NCBI GenBank assembly: GCA_017554385.1 | Contig: JAFZIL010000032.1 | Coordinates: 1 to 64,000, forward strand | Direction of reading: 5' to 3' | DNA: 64,000 bases | DNA from: Prevotella sp. | GTDB taxonomy: Bacteria > Bacteroidota > Bacteroidia > Bacteroidales > Bacteroidaceae | Shown: positions 37,440 to 51,600 of the stretch, in pieces | Layout of the letters: the number at the start of each line of letters is the position of its first letter | How positions within the stretch are numbered: the stretch's first letter is position 1 | Made by a program: the position numbers and the translations under genes | The notes under the pieces: generated by a model | Told to the model about the DNA's origin: nothing | What the model saw: only the letters and a program-made list of their open reading frames with translations | The model's database searches: none

Positions 37440-39458
37440 ATGAAAAGATATGTTGCGATGGCTGCAGCCATCATCAGCTCCATCACACTGAACGCGCAGA
37501 ACCCGGTCATTCGCGACCAATTTACTGCCGACCCTACCGCACGGGTATTTAATAATAAAGTATATCTTTACCCTTCCCATGATATCGTACCGCCCGAAGG
37601 ACAGCGGCAAGACTGGTTCTGCATGGCCGACTATCACGTTTTTTCGTCGGAGAACCTCACCGAATGGACTGACCACGGCACCATTCTCTCGCAGAACCAG
37701 GTGCCTTGGGGCAACCCGACGGGTTACTCCATGTGGGCTCCCGACTGCGTCTGTAAAGACGGGAAATACTACTTCTTCTACCCCAACGCACCGAAAAGCG
37801 GACGCGGCTTCGCCATCGGCGTGGCTATAGCCGAAAAGCCAGAAGGCCCGTTCACGCCCGAGGCAGAGCCTATCAAGGGCATCAGCGGCATCGATCCCTG
37901 CGTGCTCGTCGATGACGACGGCCAGGCCTACATCTACTGGAGTGGCATGGGCATACGTGGTGCAAAGTTGAAGAACAACATGAAAGAGGTTGACGGTGAA
38001 CTTCAGGAAATGAAAATGCCGCGGCGCGAGGGCATGCCCGAGATGCCGCCCATGAAGGTCGCTGGCCAGACGATGGAGGTACTGCCCGAAGGATTCAAGG
38101 AAGGACCGTTTGCCTTCAAGCGCGGTTCCTGGTACTACCTCACCTTCCCCTGGGTACGTGGCAGCAAGGAGAACGGTGCCAATCCCACTGAGACGCTGGC
38201 CTACGCCATGTCTCAGTCGCCCCTCGGCCCTTGGGACTTCAAGGGCATCATCATGGCCGAGCACGAGAACCACTGCTGGACCAACCACCACTCACTCGTG
38301 GAGTACCGCGGACAGTGGTATCTGTTCTACCATCACAACGACTTCTCGCCAAGCGATGACAAGCGGCGTTCGGTTTGTATAGAGAAGGTGGCGTTCAATG
38401 CCGACGGCACCATCCGTGAGGTGAAGCCGACGCTGCGTGGCGTAGGCATCAACAAGGCTACGGAGAAGATAGAGGTCGACCGCTACAGCAGTGCCTCTGA
38501 CAACGTGACGACACAGCTCATCGACACCGTGAACACCTTCCGCAGCTATGAGGCTTCGCTCCCCACGAAAGGCAGCTGGCTCTGCTACAGCGGTGTAGAC
38601 TTCAGCCCACTGAGCGACAGCTATCTCGTTGTCGGTGCCAAGGCAGCCGACAATACCGAGTTCGCCATCCGCGAGAAGTCGGCTAAAGGCAAGGTGATTG
38701 CCCGCGTCAAGATGACGGTGAAAAGCGAGATGACTCGCCCAGGCATGCCGACGCCCTTCCGCCGCGACCAAAGCAACCAATGGCTCACACAGACCGTCAA
38801 CCTGGAATACACACCTAAGGGCGTCACCGACCTCGTTATCACCAATGAGGGCGATGCTGCCGTGAGCATCGACTGGGTGCAGTTCAAGAATCGCCCCAAC
38901 TACTTCACCCCCGTCACGCAAAATGCCCAGCCTACACAGCCCGACACTCAAGGCTTCATACGCCGCTGGAAGCTCATGGAACCCACTGCTGTAGATGTGC
39001 GCTCGAACGTGATATTCACCAATTCATGGCTGCGCAACAAGTTTGACGAGGAACTGGCCAAGCTTCCTAAGCAGAAGGCCAAGTGGCACCTGCTCGACAG
39101 CGAGAACTACAACGTGAAGCTGTTCCGCTTCGCCGAGAAATATGGCAAGCAGACCTACGGCTCGTTCTTCTGGTGCGAGACAGTCATCGACTGTCCCGAG
39201 GAAATGGCAGACATACGTCTGGCTGCCGGAAGCAACGGTGCGTCGATGTGGTGGCTCAACGGTCAAGAGGTGCTCCTCTTAGAGGGCGACCGCCGCATGG
39301 TTGAGGACGATGGCACATCGGCACGCCTCACGCTGAAGAAAGGCACCAACGTGTTGCGCTGTGCCGTCATCAACGGCCCGGGACTCAGCGACCTTTGCGC
39401 CCGCTTCATCGACGAGAAGGGAAACTCGATAACTAATTATAAGGTGATCACGAAATAA
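37440..39458 (+). CDS. GH43-CBM6 beta-xylosidase/arabinofuranosidase
   Basis: A 672-residue secreted GH43 protein, signal peptide 1-19. The propeller covers about 22-335 with Asp31 (FTADP), Asp152 (SGIDPCVL) and Glu221 (FKEGPF). CBM6 covers about 345-500 (DRYSSASDN ... SIDWVQFKN). A further beta-sandwich at about 510-672 (SWLRNKFDEEL, GASMWWLNGQEVLLL) resembles sugar-binding jelly rolls of GH2-like proteins. The architecture fits GH43 subfamily 1-like xylosidases that act on xylo-oligosaccharides. The last codons and the stop lie inside an 8-bp repeat array (39428-39497), so the C-terminal NSITNYKVITK is repeat-derived. It is the second gene of the operon. Confidence 0.86.
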   Translation: MKRYVAMAAAIISSITLNAQNPVIRDQFTADPTARVFNNKVYLYPSHDIVPPEGQRQDWFCMADYHVFSSENLTEWTDHGTILSQNQVPWGNPTGYSMWAPDCVCKDGKYYFFYPNAPKSGRGFAIGVAIAEKPEGPFTPEAEPIKGISGIDPCVLVDDDGQAYIYWSGMGIRGAKLKNNMKEVDGELQEMKMPRREGMPEMPPMKVAGQTMEVLPEGFKEGPFAFKRGSWYYLTFPWVRGSKENGANPTETLAYAMSQSPLGPWDFKGIIMAEHENHCWTNHHSLVEYRGQWYLFYHHNDFSPSDDKRRSVCIEKVAFNADGTIREVKPTLRGVGINKATEKIEVDRYSSASDNVTTQLIDTVNTFRSYEASLPTKGSWLCYSGVDFSPLSDSYLVVGAKAADNTEFAIREKSAKGKVIARVKMTVKSEMTRPGMPTPFRRDQSNQWLTQTVNLEYTPKGVTDLVITNEGDAAVSIDWVQFKNRPNYFTPVTQNAQPTQPDTQGFIRRWKLMEPTAVDVRSNVIFTNSWLRNKFDEELAKLPKQKAKWHLLDSENYNVKLFRFAEKYGKQTYGSFFWCETVIDCPEEMADIRLAAGSNGASMWWLNGQEVLLLEGDRRMVEDDGTSARLTLKKGTNVLRCAVINGPGLSDLCARFIDEKGNSITNYKVITK

Positions 39459-39497
39459 CGTAATGACGTGATAACGAAATAACGAAAATAACGAAAG
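39428..39497. repeat. 8-bp repeat across a GH43 stop codon and spacer
   Basis: About eight units of eight bases (GAAATAAC, GTGATAAC, GTAATGAC, one of nine bases) run from the last coding codons through the TAA at 39456 up to three bases before the next ATG. The array supplies both the stop codon and the spacer. Confidence 0.8.
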
Positions 39498-39500
39498 ATT

Positions 39501-43012
<3,512 letters not shown>

Positions 43013-43033
43013 ACCTCAAACCTCATAACAACA

Positions 43034-45238
43034 ATGAAGAAGACAAAAAGAATCGCCCTCGCTGCACTGCTCATCATGAGCTCTGCCGCCTCCTGGGCAC
43101 AATGGCGACAGGTAGACCCGAGAGCCAACGTAGGACTGAAGGATGCCTACAAAGATTACTTCACCATCGGTGTCGCCCTCAACCAGCGTAACGTCAGTAA
43201 CGAGGACCAAAAGGCACTCGTCTTGAAACAGTTCAACAGCGTCACCGCCGAGAACGACATGAAACCCGGCGAACTGCACCCGAAGGAAGGCGTGTGGGAC
43301 TTCAGCAAAGCTGATAAGATTGCCGACTTCTGCCGCAAGAACGGCATCAAGATGCGCGGCCACTGCCTCTGCTGGCACTCACAGTTCTGCGACTGGATGT
43401 TCACCGACAAGAAAGGCCGCGAGGTGAAGAAGGAAGTGTTCTACGAGCGTCTGCGCGACCATATCCATACCGTGGTCAACCGCTATAAGGACATCGTATA
43501 CTGCTGGGACGTGGTCAACGAAGCCATGGCCGACGACAACGGAGGTCCCCGCTGGTTCAACCGAGGACAGGAGCCAAGCCCCTACCGCCAGTCGAGAGCC
43601 TTCAAGCTCTGCGGCGACGAGTTCATTGCCAAGGCTTTTGAGTTCGCCCGTGAGGCCGACCCCACCGGCACGCTCATTTACAACGACTACAGCTGTGTAG
43701 ATCCCGGCAAGCGCGAGCGCATCTATAACATGGTGAAGAAGATGAAAGACGCCGGCGTGCCCATCGACGGTATAGGCATGCAGGGTCACTACAACATCTA
43801 CTTCCCCGACGAGGACCAGCTCGACCAGACCATCACACGCTTCAAGGAACTGGTGAACCACATCCACATCACCGAGCTCGACCTGCGCATGAACAACGAG
43901 TCGGGTGGTCAGCTGATGTTCTCGCGCGGCGAAGCCAAGCCCATGCCTGGCTATATGAACACGCTGCAGACCGACCAGTACGCCCGTCTGTTCAAGGTGT
44001 TCCGCAAGCATAAGGATGTCATCGACAACGTAACCTTCTGGAACCTCGGCGACCGCGACTCATGGCTCGGCGTGAACAACCACCCGCTGCCCTTCGACGA
44101 AGAGTACAAGCCGAAGCAGTGCTATCGTGCCATCCGCGACTTCGACCCTGCGCTTGACGGTTATGTCGTCAAGGAAGACTTCGTACCCAATCCCATGAAC
44201 CAGCCCGGACAGGACTATCCGCAGGTGAATAGCGAGGGCTATGCCCGATTCCGCATCGAGGCTCCCGATGCCAAGTCGGTCATCGTCAGCCTCGGCCTTG
44301 GCGGTCGTGGCGGCACCGTGCTGCATAAGGACAAGGACGGTGTGTGGACAGGAACCACCGACGGCCCGATGGACCCCGGCTTCCACTACTACCACCTGAC
44401 CATCGACGGTGCCACCGTCAACGACCCCGGCACCCACAACTACTTCGGCTCCTGCCGTTGGGAGAGCGGTATCGAGATCCCTGCACCCGACCAGGACTTC
44501 TATGCCCTGCGCACCGACATTCCTCACGGAGCCATACAGGAGGTGCTCTACTACTCGCCCAGCACCGGCCAGATGCAGACCGCCATGGTCTATCTGCCAC
44601 CCACCTACGGCAAGAAAACCTCAAATCTCAAATCTCAAACCTCAAAACAACAAGAGCGTTTCCCCGTACTCTACCTGCAACACGGTTGGGGTGAGAACGA
44701 GACCAGCTGGTCGAAGCAGGGCCACGCCGGACTCATCATGGACAACCTCATTGCCGAAGGAAAAGTAAAACCTTTCATCATCGTCATGGCCTACGGTCTG
44801 ACCAACAATATCAAGTTCGGAACCATCGGACAGTTCACCGCAGAAGAGTTCGAGAAGGTGCTCGTCGACGAGCTCATACCTTTCATCGACAAGAACTTCC
44901 TCACCAAGGCCGACAAGTGGAACCGCGCCATGGCCGGACTCTCCATGGGTGGTGTCGAGACCAAGCTCATCACCCTGCGCCGTCCCGAGGTCTTCGGATA
45001 CTGGGGTCTGCTCAGCGGCGGTACATACGCCCCCGACGACATCAAGGATCCGAAGCAGGTAAAGCTGATTTTCGAAAGCTGCGGCTCAAAGGAGAACCCC
45101 GACGGAATCAACAAGACCGTGGCCGACCTGAAGGCAGCTGGCTACAACGCCGTGGGCTTCGTCTCCGAGGGAACCGCTCACGAGTTCCTCACCTGGCGTC
45201 GCAGCCTGCGCGAGATGGCTCCCCTGCTCTTCAAGTAA
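43034..45238 (+). CDS. xyn10D-fae1A: Bifunctional GH10 xylanase-CE1 feruloyl esterase
   Basis: A 734-residue secreted fusion. Signal peptide 1-22. Residues about 28-375 are a GH10 barrel with acid/base Glu163 (DVVNE) and nucleophile Glu281 (HITELDL). Residues about 395-485 are a CBM48-like Ig domain, and 500-734 a CE1 esterase with Ser637 (GLSMGG) and His716 (AHEF). The domain order is that of Xyn10D-Fae1A of Prevotella ruminicola, an endoxylanase that also frees ferulic acid from arabinoxylan, so the symbol is used by architecture. Residues 527-540 (KKTSNLKSQTSKQQ) are a loop encoded by the 7-bp repeat at 44620-44647, near the start of the CE1 core. Last gene of the operon; the palindromic repeat cluster follows. 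Confidence 0.93.
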   Translation: MKKTKRIALAALLIMSSAASWAQWRQVDPRANVGLKDAYKDYFTIGVALNQRNVSNEDQKALVLKQFNSVTAENDMKPGELHPKEGVWDFSKADKIADFCRKNGIKMRGHCLCWHSQFCDWMFTDKKGREVKKEVFYERLRDHIHTVVNRYKDIVYCWDVVNEAMADDNGGPRWFNRGQEPSPYRQSRAFKLCGDEFIAKAFEFAREADPTGTLIYNDYSCVDPGKRERIYNMVKKMKDAGVPIDGIGMQGHYNIYFPDEDQLDQTITRFKELVNHIHITELDLRMNNESGGQLMFSRGEAKPMPGYMNTLQTDQYARLFKVFRKHKDVIDNVTFWNLGDRDSWLGVNNHPLPFDEEYKPKQCYRAIRDFDPALDGYVVKEDFVPNPMNQPGQDYPQVNSEGYARFRIEAPDAKSVIVSLGLGGRGGTVLHKDKDGVWTGTTDGPMDPGFHYYHLTIDGATVNDPGTHNYFGSCRWESGIEIPAPDQDFYALRTDIPHGAIQEVLYYSPSTGQMQTAMVYLPPTYGKKTSNLKSQTSKQQERFPVLYLQHGWGENETSWSKQGHAGLIMDNLIAEGKVKPFIIVMAYGLTNNIKFGTIGQFTAEEFEKVLVDELIPFIDKNFLTKADKWNRAMAGLSMGGVETKLITLRRPEVFGYWGLLSGGTYAPDDIKDPKQVKLIFESCGSKENPDGINKTVADLKAAGYNAVGFVSEGTAHEFLTWRRSLREMAPLLFK
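44620..44647. repeat. 7-bp CTCAAAT repeat inside the xylanase-esterase gene
   Basis: Four units of seven bases (CTCAAAT, CTCAAAT, CTCAAAC, CTCAAAA) encode TSNLKSQTSK in a loop at the start of the CE1 core. Same unit as at 3081-3122 in the GH3 gene. Confidence 0.85.
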
Positions 45239-45300
45239 AGCACGCATCGTCACGGCACACATAAGCCGTTGACATACAAGCAATTACAAACACCCCTACT

Positions 45301-45425
45301 AACAGCCCCTGTTTGACCCGCAAACAGGGGCTGTTTGATGCTCTGACAGGGGCTGTTTGGCACCTTGACAGGGGGCTATTTGACATCTTGACAGGGGGCT
45401 GTTTGGCTTGCAAACAGCCCCCTGT
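45301..45425. repeat. Palindromic repeat cluster (CAGGGGCTGTTTG family)
   Basis: Four direct copies of a 22-24 bp unit (GACAGGGGCTGTTTG plus variable bases) are bounded by two 15-bp perfect inverted repeats: AACAGCCCCTGTTTG at 45301-45315 with 45321-45335, and ACAGGGGGCTGTTTG at 45391-45405 with 45411-45425, each with a 5-base loop. Copies vary between four and five G. The cluster follows the last gene of the operon by 62 bases, as a related single copy follows the GH31 gene at 35155-35195. Spacing is too short and irregular for CRISPR. Confidence 0.88.
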
Positions 45426-45546
45426 TGGCAAATCATTTGCCATTAGTTACAAAAGAAAACACTCCGTTTTAGTTAAAAAAACATAATCCGAGGGGAGAAA
45501 ATTAAAGTTTATTTGTTTTCATACATACTATTTGATAAATAATTCG

Positions 45547-45554
45547 TATATTTG
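45547..45554 (+). promoter_or_regulatory. -7 box for the BspA-like giant gene
   Basis: TATATTTG matches TAnnTTTG. TTTG motifs at 45512 and 45531 are at the wrong distance for a -33 box. The predicted leader is about 140 bases, much longer than for the enzyme genes, leaving room for control at the RNA level. Confidence 0.55.
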
Positions 45555-45627
45555 CAGAGATTATGCGATAATATGAACAATAACTGAAAGACCTTTTAAC
45601 TACAATAGGCCTGTTGATATACCTTTC

Positions 45628-45651
45628 TATATATACGCGCGCATGCGTGCG
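45628..45651. other. Alternating pyrimidine-purine run in the leader
   Basis: Twenty-four consecutive bases alternate pyrimidine and purine, going from TA steps to CG/CA steps. Such runs can adopt left-handed DNA under supercoiling. It lies between the promoter and the start codon of the BspA-like gene. Confidence 0.7.
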
Positions 45652-45699
45652 AGAATACGACTAAATTCACACAAAGATATTACCATAAAACGATAAACA

Positions 45700-48600
45700 A
45701 TGAAAAAGCATTTACTTAGAACTATGCTCCTCATCGTCACGATGTTGACGGGAGGAACGAACATCTGGGCAGATGATTGGTCCATCGACTTCTCAGCGAT
45801 AGGTCAGAAGTATTCCGACATGACTTCAGTCACTATTTCTGAGACCGTTGCTACAATCGGCAGAACTACGATGGGCACCTGCACAGTGGGCGAAGATGTC
45901 CTTGATTCGCGTTTTGTACTACAGACTGGTTCCACATGGACCTTGCGACAAGCGAACGGACTGTATTCATACAATAGTGGTGCTCGGGCCATGGGTATAC
46001 TGAACTGTACCAAGGATCAGACCATTACCATTGTTGCTACGTACAATCCTCAAGCAACATCGAGTAATGTCACGTTGACCAGTCAAGACGGAAACACTTA
46101 CTATTATAAGTTGACGAATGACGGACATGTGATGTTCATGCCCGCTCGTTATACTTATATTTCCTATGTCAGCGTAGCGGATCCCTCTGAAACAACGGTA
46201 AACTATACCGTCAAATACGTTGACCAGAATGGTGTTGAGCTCAAGACTTCCGAGACTCATTCAGCTGAGGCGGGCAGCGCTGCCGTAGTGCTCCAAACAG
46301 ACAAGGCCCCGATATACGCAAATGACAAGAAGTACATCTACGATAGTGACGACTCTGATGGGAAGACCGTTGCTAATGACGGTTCCACGGTGGTTACCGT
46401 GACCTTCCGTGAGGCTGAGGTATTCACCTACAGATGGGATGCTGCCAACACAGCTGATGGCTCTACGCTTCGTAACAATATAGCCACAGGTTCGGCCTTT
46501 GAGGAAGACGTAGTAACATTCCCCTACTGCAGATACATCCTTTCCAATGGTATACTCTACAAGAAAGACCCAACCAACAAAGAGTACAACTATTCATTCA
46601 CTATCACAAAGAACACTTATCAGCCCATTTGGTATGAGCCTACGGATATTACAAATGTAGTTTACTACTCCGAAGGCGAGGACATCCCTGGTGCTACTCC
46701 ATACGTGGGCAATAACACAGTGGTACGCAGCTCCAATGCTGCCACGGGCATTTCATCAGAAGGCCCGTTGGCCCTTATCACACTGCCCGCCGGTACCTAT
46801 CAGATTGTATCGTGCGTCTACACGAACAACAAGGGAACCTACACCTTCCCTTATCTGGCAGGCACAGAAACCGTTTTCGAGCAGACTCTTAATTTAGATG
46901 CAGGCACCAACGGCATGGAGACGACATCCGAAGAGTTTACTCTCACCGAGGAAACCACCATCTATCTCGGCCAGGTTACTACAGGACGCTGCGGTGTGGA
47001 CTATGTCTATATCATCAAAAAGGACAGTAGCGAACCTCCAGCCACGGTGACACTTGGCACACCCTCTATGTGGTACAACTATATTTCAGCAGCCAACGCC
47101 TGCCAAGTAAATTTCGACGGGGAAGCATACACCAATGGCGAATGGGTTCGCGTGGATAACATTTACTACAGCATTGACGGTGGTGAATACCAAGTCTATG
47201 AGGCCAGTGGCAAGAATGAGGGCTTCATGGTCAGCATCGGCTCCACACTGAGCTACTACGCTACGGCCGCCGGCTATCTTGACTCGCCCGTGACCACCGC
47301 CACGGTGACCGTGCCCGTATGGCAGACGAAGGAGGCAATAGCACAGCAGCAATTCTGGAGTGATGAGGATGTTGCCCTCGCCCTTCATGACGACGGACCC
47401 GCCGAGGGCTTCCACTGGCTCATGGAACAGAGCACAGGCGACATTCTCGTTGAAGGCAGGCTTGCTACACCCAATGAGAACATCGATAGCGACTTCAAGA
47501 TTGCTGCCAACCTGGGAATCGTCTCAGCTCAGGATCGCACCTATGCCGTCAGCGGACTCACAGAGGGCCAGATGCTGATCGTGATGGTAGCCAAGAACGA
47601 AAACAACAACGGGGGTATCGATGGAGAGGCACCCAAAGCGCGATCATTCCAAGCACCCGCCAAGGGCAGTAATACTCCACACCGCGTCATCGCCGGCGGA
47701 CAGACCATGATGATGGAAGCTGTCGACGGACTGGAGCTTGACCCGTGGAACTCCGAAGACGGCGGATGGGACTGGGCCGACTACGCCTTCCGCGTTACCA
47801 AGGACGGCCTCGGCATTTTCACCGTACAGGCCAACAGGGCCATTCAGAACATCATGGTGATGGGCGACACACCGCCACAGGAGCCCGGCTTCAGCAGCCC
47901 GACAATCGACGGAGCCAACCGCACCTATACGATATATAAGCCCGGCAACGCCACAACGCTCTACTACACCACCACGCTGGCCAACACTGCACCCGACAAG
48001 GGCGACGCTGCCTACAGCAGCACCACGGAGGGCAGCGTTGAAGTCACCGTCACCGGCGAAGGCTACCTCTATGCCTACGCTGAGAACACTTCCGGCATGT
48101 CGGACATTGCCGAGCAGTATGTCAACGGCGTGGAACTAAAGCTGATTGCACCCACAATCAGCGGCAAGAACTACAACAGCTCTACCGGCAAGTACTCCTT
48201 CTACGTCTATCAGTACCAGGACGGTATTGAGGGATCGCCCACGGCCACCATCTACTACACCATCAACGGTGGCGAGGCTACGACTTGCAAAAACTATGAC
48301 TACATCTACCTCAGTGAGGGCGACGTCGTCACCCTGTGGTGCGAGGCCGAGGGCTACGCCAACTCGCCCGTGGTGACCGTCACCCCGCAGCAGCTGCCAA
48401 GCATGAACACTGTGTGGACATACGGACTCACCTATAATTATAGCAACAGCAGCATCACGCTGGGCGAAGAGGTGGAGACCGGTCTCTACCAGATGAAGTA
48501 CGACGACAACATCATTGCCAATGGCCGCCTGCTGACGCTCAACGAGAACATGAGCGGCGCCGACGTGGTGTTCAAGGTGGGCTACTACAGCAACGGCATC

Positions 48601-51600
48601 CTTGCCAACACACCGCGCACCTACGCTGTGCAGAACCTCACCGTAGGTCAGTATCTCTGTGTCAGCTACTGGAACGCTACTGTCACCGCTGTTGAGAACT
48701 GCGTGCTCGACACCTGGAACTCAGACAGCCAAAACAGCTACCTGAAGGTGACGGCCAACGGCACCATTAGGTTCACCGTGACACCCACCCAGGGCTACAA
48801 CTCCGACCTAAGACAGATCAGACTCTATGCTGAGAAGGAGGACGGCGACGTCATCGTCGAGGATGCCAACGGCAATAAGCTGAACTACCACTACGAGACC
48901 GCCACTGGTCCTGCCACTTTCAACGGCGTCAGCAGCTATGCCGAGGACGAAACGAAGGCTGGACGTATCATCATTGCCGACAAGGTGACCGACAAGAAGG
49001 GCAACGAGCACGAGGTGAAGTATATCAGCGGCTACGTGGACAACCGCTACGACCTGGTGAGCATCGTCTTCGGTGAGAACATTGTCTGCGTAGGCGGACC
49101 TCTTGGCAACAGCAACAATGCCTTTAACAGCTGCTCGAAGCTGGAGAAGGTGGTGCTCAACGCCAAACTCGACACCATCGGTGCCTACTCGTTCCGCTAC
49201 TGCTCGGCACTGAAGGACATCAACTTCGGCGACGCCACGAGCCTGAGGTGTGTCAAGAGCTATGCTTTCCAGAACTGTAAGTTCGAAGAACTCACCATCA
49301 ACTCGCCGCTCTCCGATGTCACATCCAGTTCGTTCTACGGCTGCGACTCGATAAAGACCGTCACCTTCAACGGAGAGACCATTCCCAACAACTTCATGCA
49401 GTCGCGTTCCTATCTGCAGACCATCAACATCGGCAAGAACGTGAAGAGCATCGGCAACAATGCCTTCGATGGCTGCAAGCGCACGACGACGCTGAACATC
49501 GACCCGGAGGTGAGCGATCTGGAGATTGGACAGTATGCCTTCAGCAACATCGACTCGCTGCGCACTGTCAGCCTGCCGGCCGGCGTCAAGTCGATGGGTT
49601 ACTACTGCTTCAACGACTGCGACTCTCTGCGCACGGTGGAGTTTGCCGAGGAATCGGTCATCACCGCCATCCCCGACTACTGCTTCCAATACTGCTACAA
49701 CCTGCAGACCGTCACGCTACCCAACTCCGTGCAGACCATCGGCAATCAAACTTTCTACAACTGTAGCAAGCTGCGCGAGGTTACCTTTGGCACTGGGCTG
49801 GTCGCCAACGCCTTCCCCAACGACTACTATCTGTTCTACAACTGTAGCAGAGTCGAGAAGATGACCATCCCTGGCGTGAACTTCCCATTCCAGAGAGAAT
49901 ACGATTATCTGCCCACCACGATGAAGCTCTACGTTCATCCCGACATGGTAGATAAATATAAGACCGACAGCTACACCAAGAAGTATCACATCATCGCCAT
50001 CGGCTCGACGGAGGAATACGACATCACCACCACTGCTGGCGGACAGCTGGCAACGAAGGTGCCCGCCGAGGTGGCTGGCAACGTGCAGCGACTGAAAATC
50101 ACAGGTCCCATCAACGGCACCGACATCAACTACCTGCACGAGCTGATGCCCTATCTCGAAGACCTCGACATCAAGGATGCACAGATCGTGGCTGGCGGTG
50201 AGGACTATTACCGTTTCAGCTTCAGCAACGGCAAGCCCTCGAGGAACACCAGTTACCACTGGCAGACCGAGGACAACGTGGTGGGTCAGTATATGTTCTA
50301 CTATATGCCCGCACTGAAACGCCTGCTGCTGCCTGCCGGTGTCACCGAGATCAAGCAGTACGGCGTGGCCAGCAACGGCACGAGTACCAGCTACACCAAG
50401 CTGGAATATGTGGAGATGCCTGCCGCCCTGACCACCATCGGCAACTGTGCTTTCAGCAAAGACTACTATCTGACCAAGGCCGACATCCCCGCAGGTGTGA
50501 CCAGCATCGGTGAGTATGCCTTCAATCAGTCGGGTATCACCGAGGCCGTCATCCCCGCTGGGGTCACCGCCATCGCCAACTACACTTTCTATAATTGCCA
50601 GAAGCTGAAGACCGTGACGCTTCACGACGACATCACGACCATCGGCGATTACGCCTTCTATGAATGTCAAACCTTGGAGAGCATCAACATTCCGCAAAAC
50701 GTACAGACAATAGGCAGCAATGCCTTCTACTACTGCAACAAGCTGGCATCACCGCTGGAGTTCCCCGCCACGCTGAAGACCATCAGCAGCTATGCCTTCC
50801 AGAACTGCAACCTCCTGCCAAGCGTATCTTTCAGCGAAGGACTGGAGACCATCGGCTACAGTGCCTTTAACAGCTGTAGCAAACTGAAGCCGGGAACCCT
50901 GCCCGAGAGCCTCACTTCACTCGGCGAGTACGCTTTTTCTGACTGCGACTCACTGAAGACTTTCACCTTCCCCGCCAACATCACGCAGGTACCTGGAAAC
51001 GTACTTTCGAGCTGCGATGCACTGCAGAGCGTTACCCTCGCTACCGGTACCACACGCATCAATAGTAGTGCCTTCTACGGATGTAAGAAGCTGACGGAGA
51101 TGAACTACGACCAGGCTACGCTGACCAGCATTGACGCGTCGGCCTTCCGCAACACTGGATTCAAAGCCATCACCGTTCCGGAGAACGTGACCAACATTGG
51201 TAACTATGCTTTCAGCTACTGTGACAGCCTGAAGACGGTCACGCTGCCCAACGGCGTCACGAGCATGGGCACCTACGTGTTCTATTACGACCATGCATTA
51301 GAGAGTGCCAACATCCCGACGGGCATCACCACCGTGCCGAGCAACACGTTCCGCAACTGTGAGAAGCTAACCAGCGTCACCATGCACGACGGCATCACCG
51401 CCATCGGCAGCTCTGCCTTCAACGGATGCACGGCGTTGACAGCTATCGAGCTGAACAACCAGATTACCACCATCAAGAACAACGCTTTCTACAACTGTCA
51501 GAATCTGGTAATCAACAGCCTGCCCACAGCACTGCAGACTATTGAAAACAATGCTTTCCAGTACACTTATAAGCTGGCCGACACACTGACGCTGCCTGAG

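Larger units (their letters stand above)
45239..45699. other. 461-bp spacer between xylan block and giant surface genes
   Basis: No gene is seen. From left to right it holds about 60 bases without clear signals, a palindromic repeat cluster (45301-45425), a small GGCAAAT/ATTTGCC palindrome (45427-45441), an AT-rich stretch with a -7 box (45547-45554), and a long leader of about 140 bases. The leader contains a 24-base run of alternating pyrimidine and purine (45628-45651). Confidence 0.75.

Noticed and set aside
45301-45425. CRISPR array
   Set aside because: Units of 22-24 bp abut each other with variable bases of only about 7, bounded by inverted repeats; there are no spacers of 30-40 bp and no cas genes.
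45672-45679. Minus-strand TATCTTTG box in the leader of the BspA-like gene
   Set aside because: It matches the -7 consensus but no gene or open frame of note lies downstream on the minus strand; an antisense RNA cannot be supported from sequence alone.
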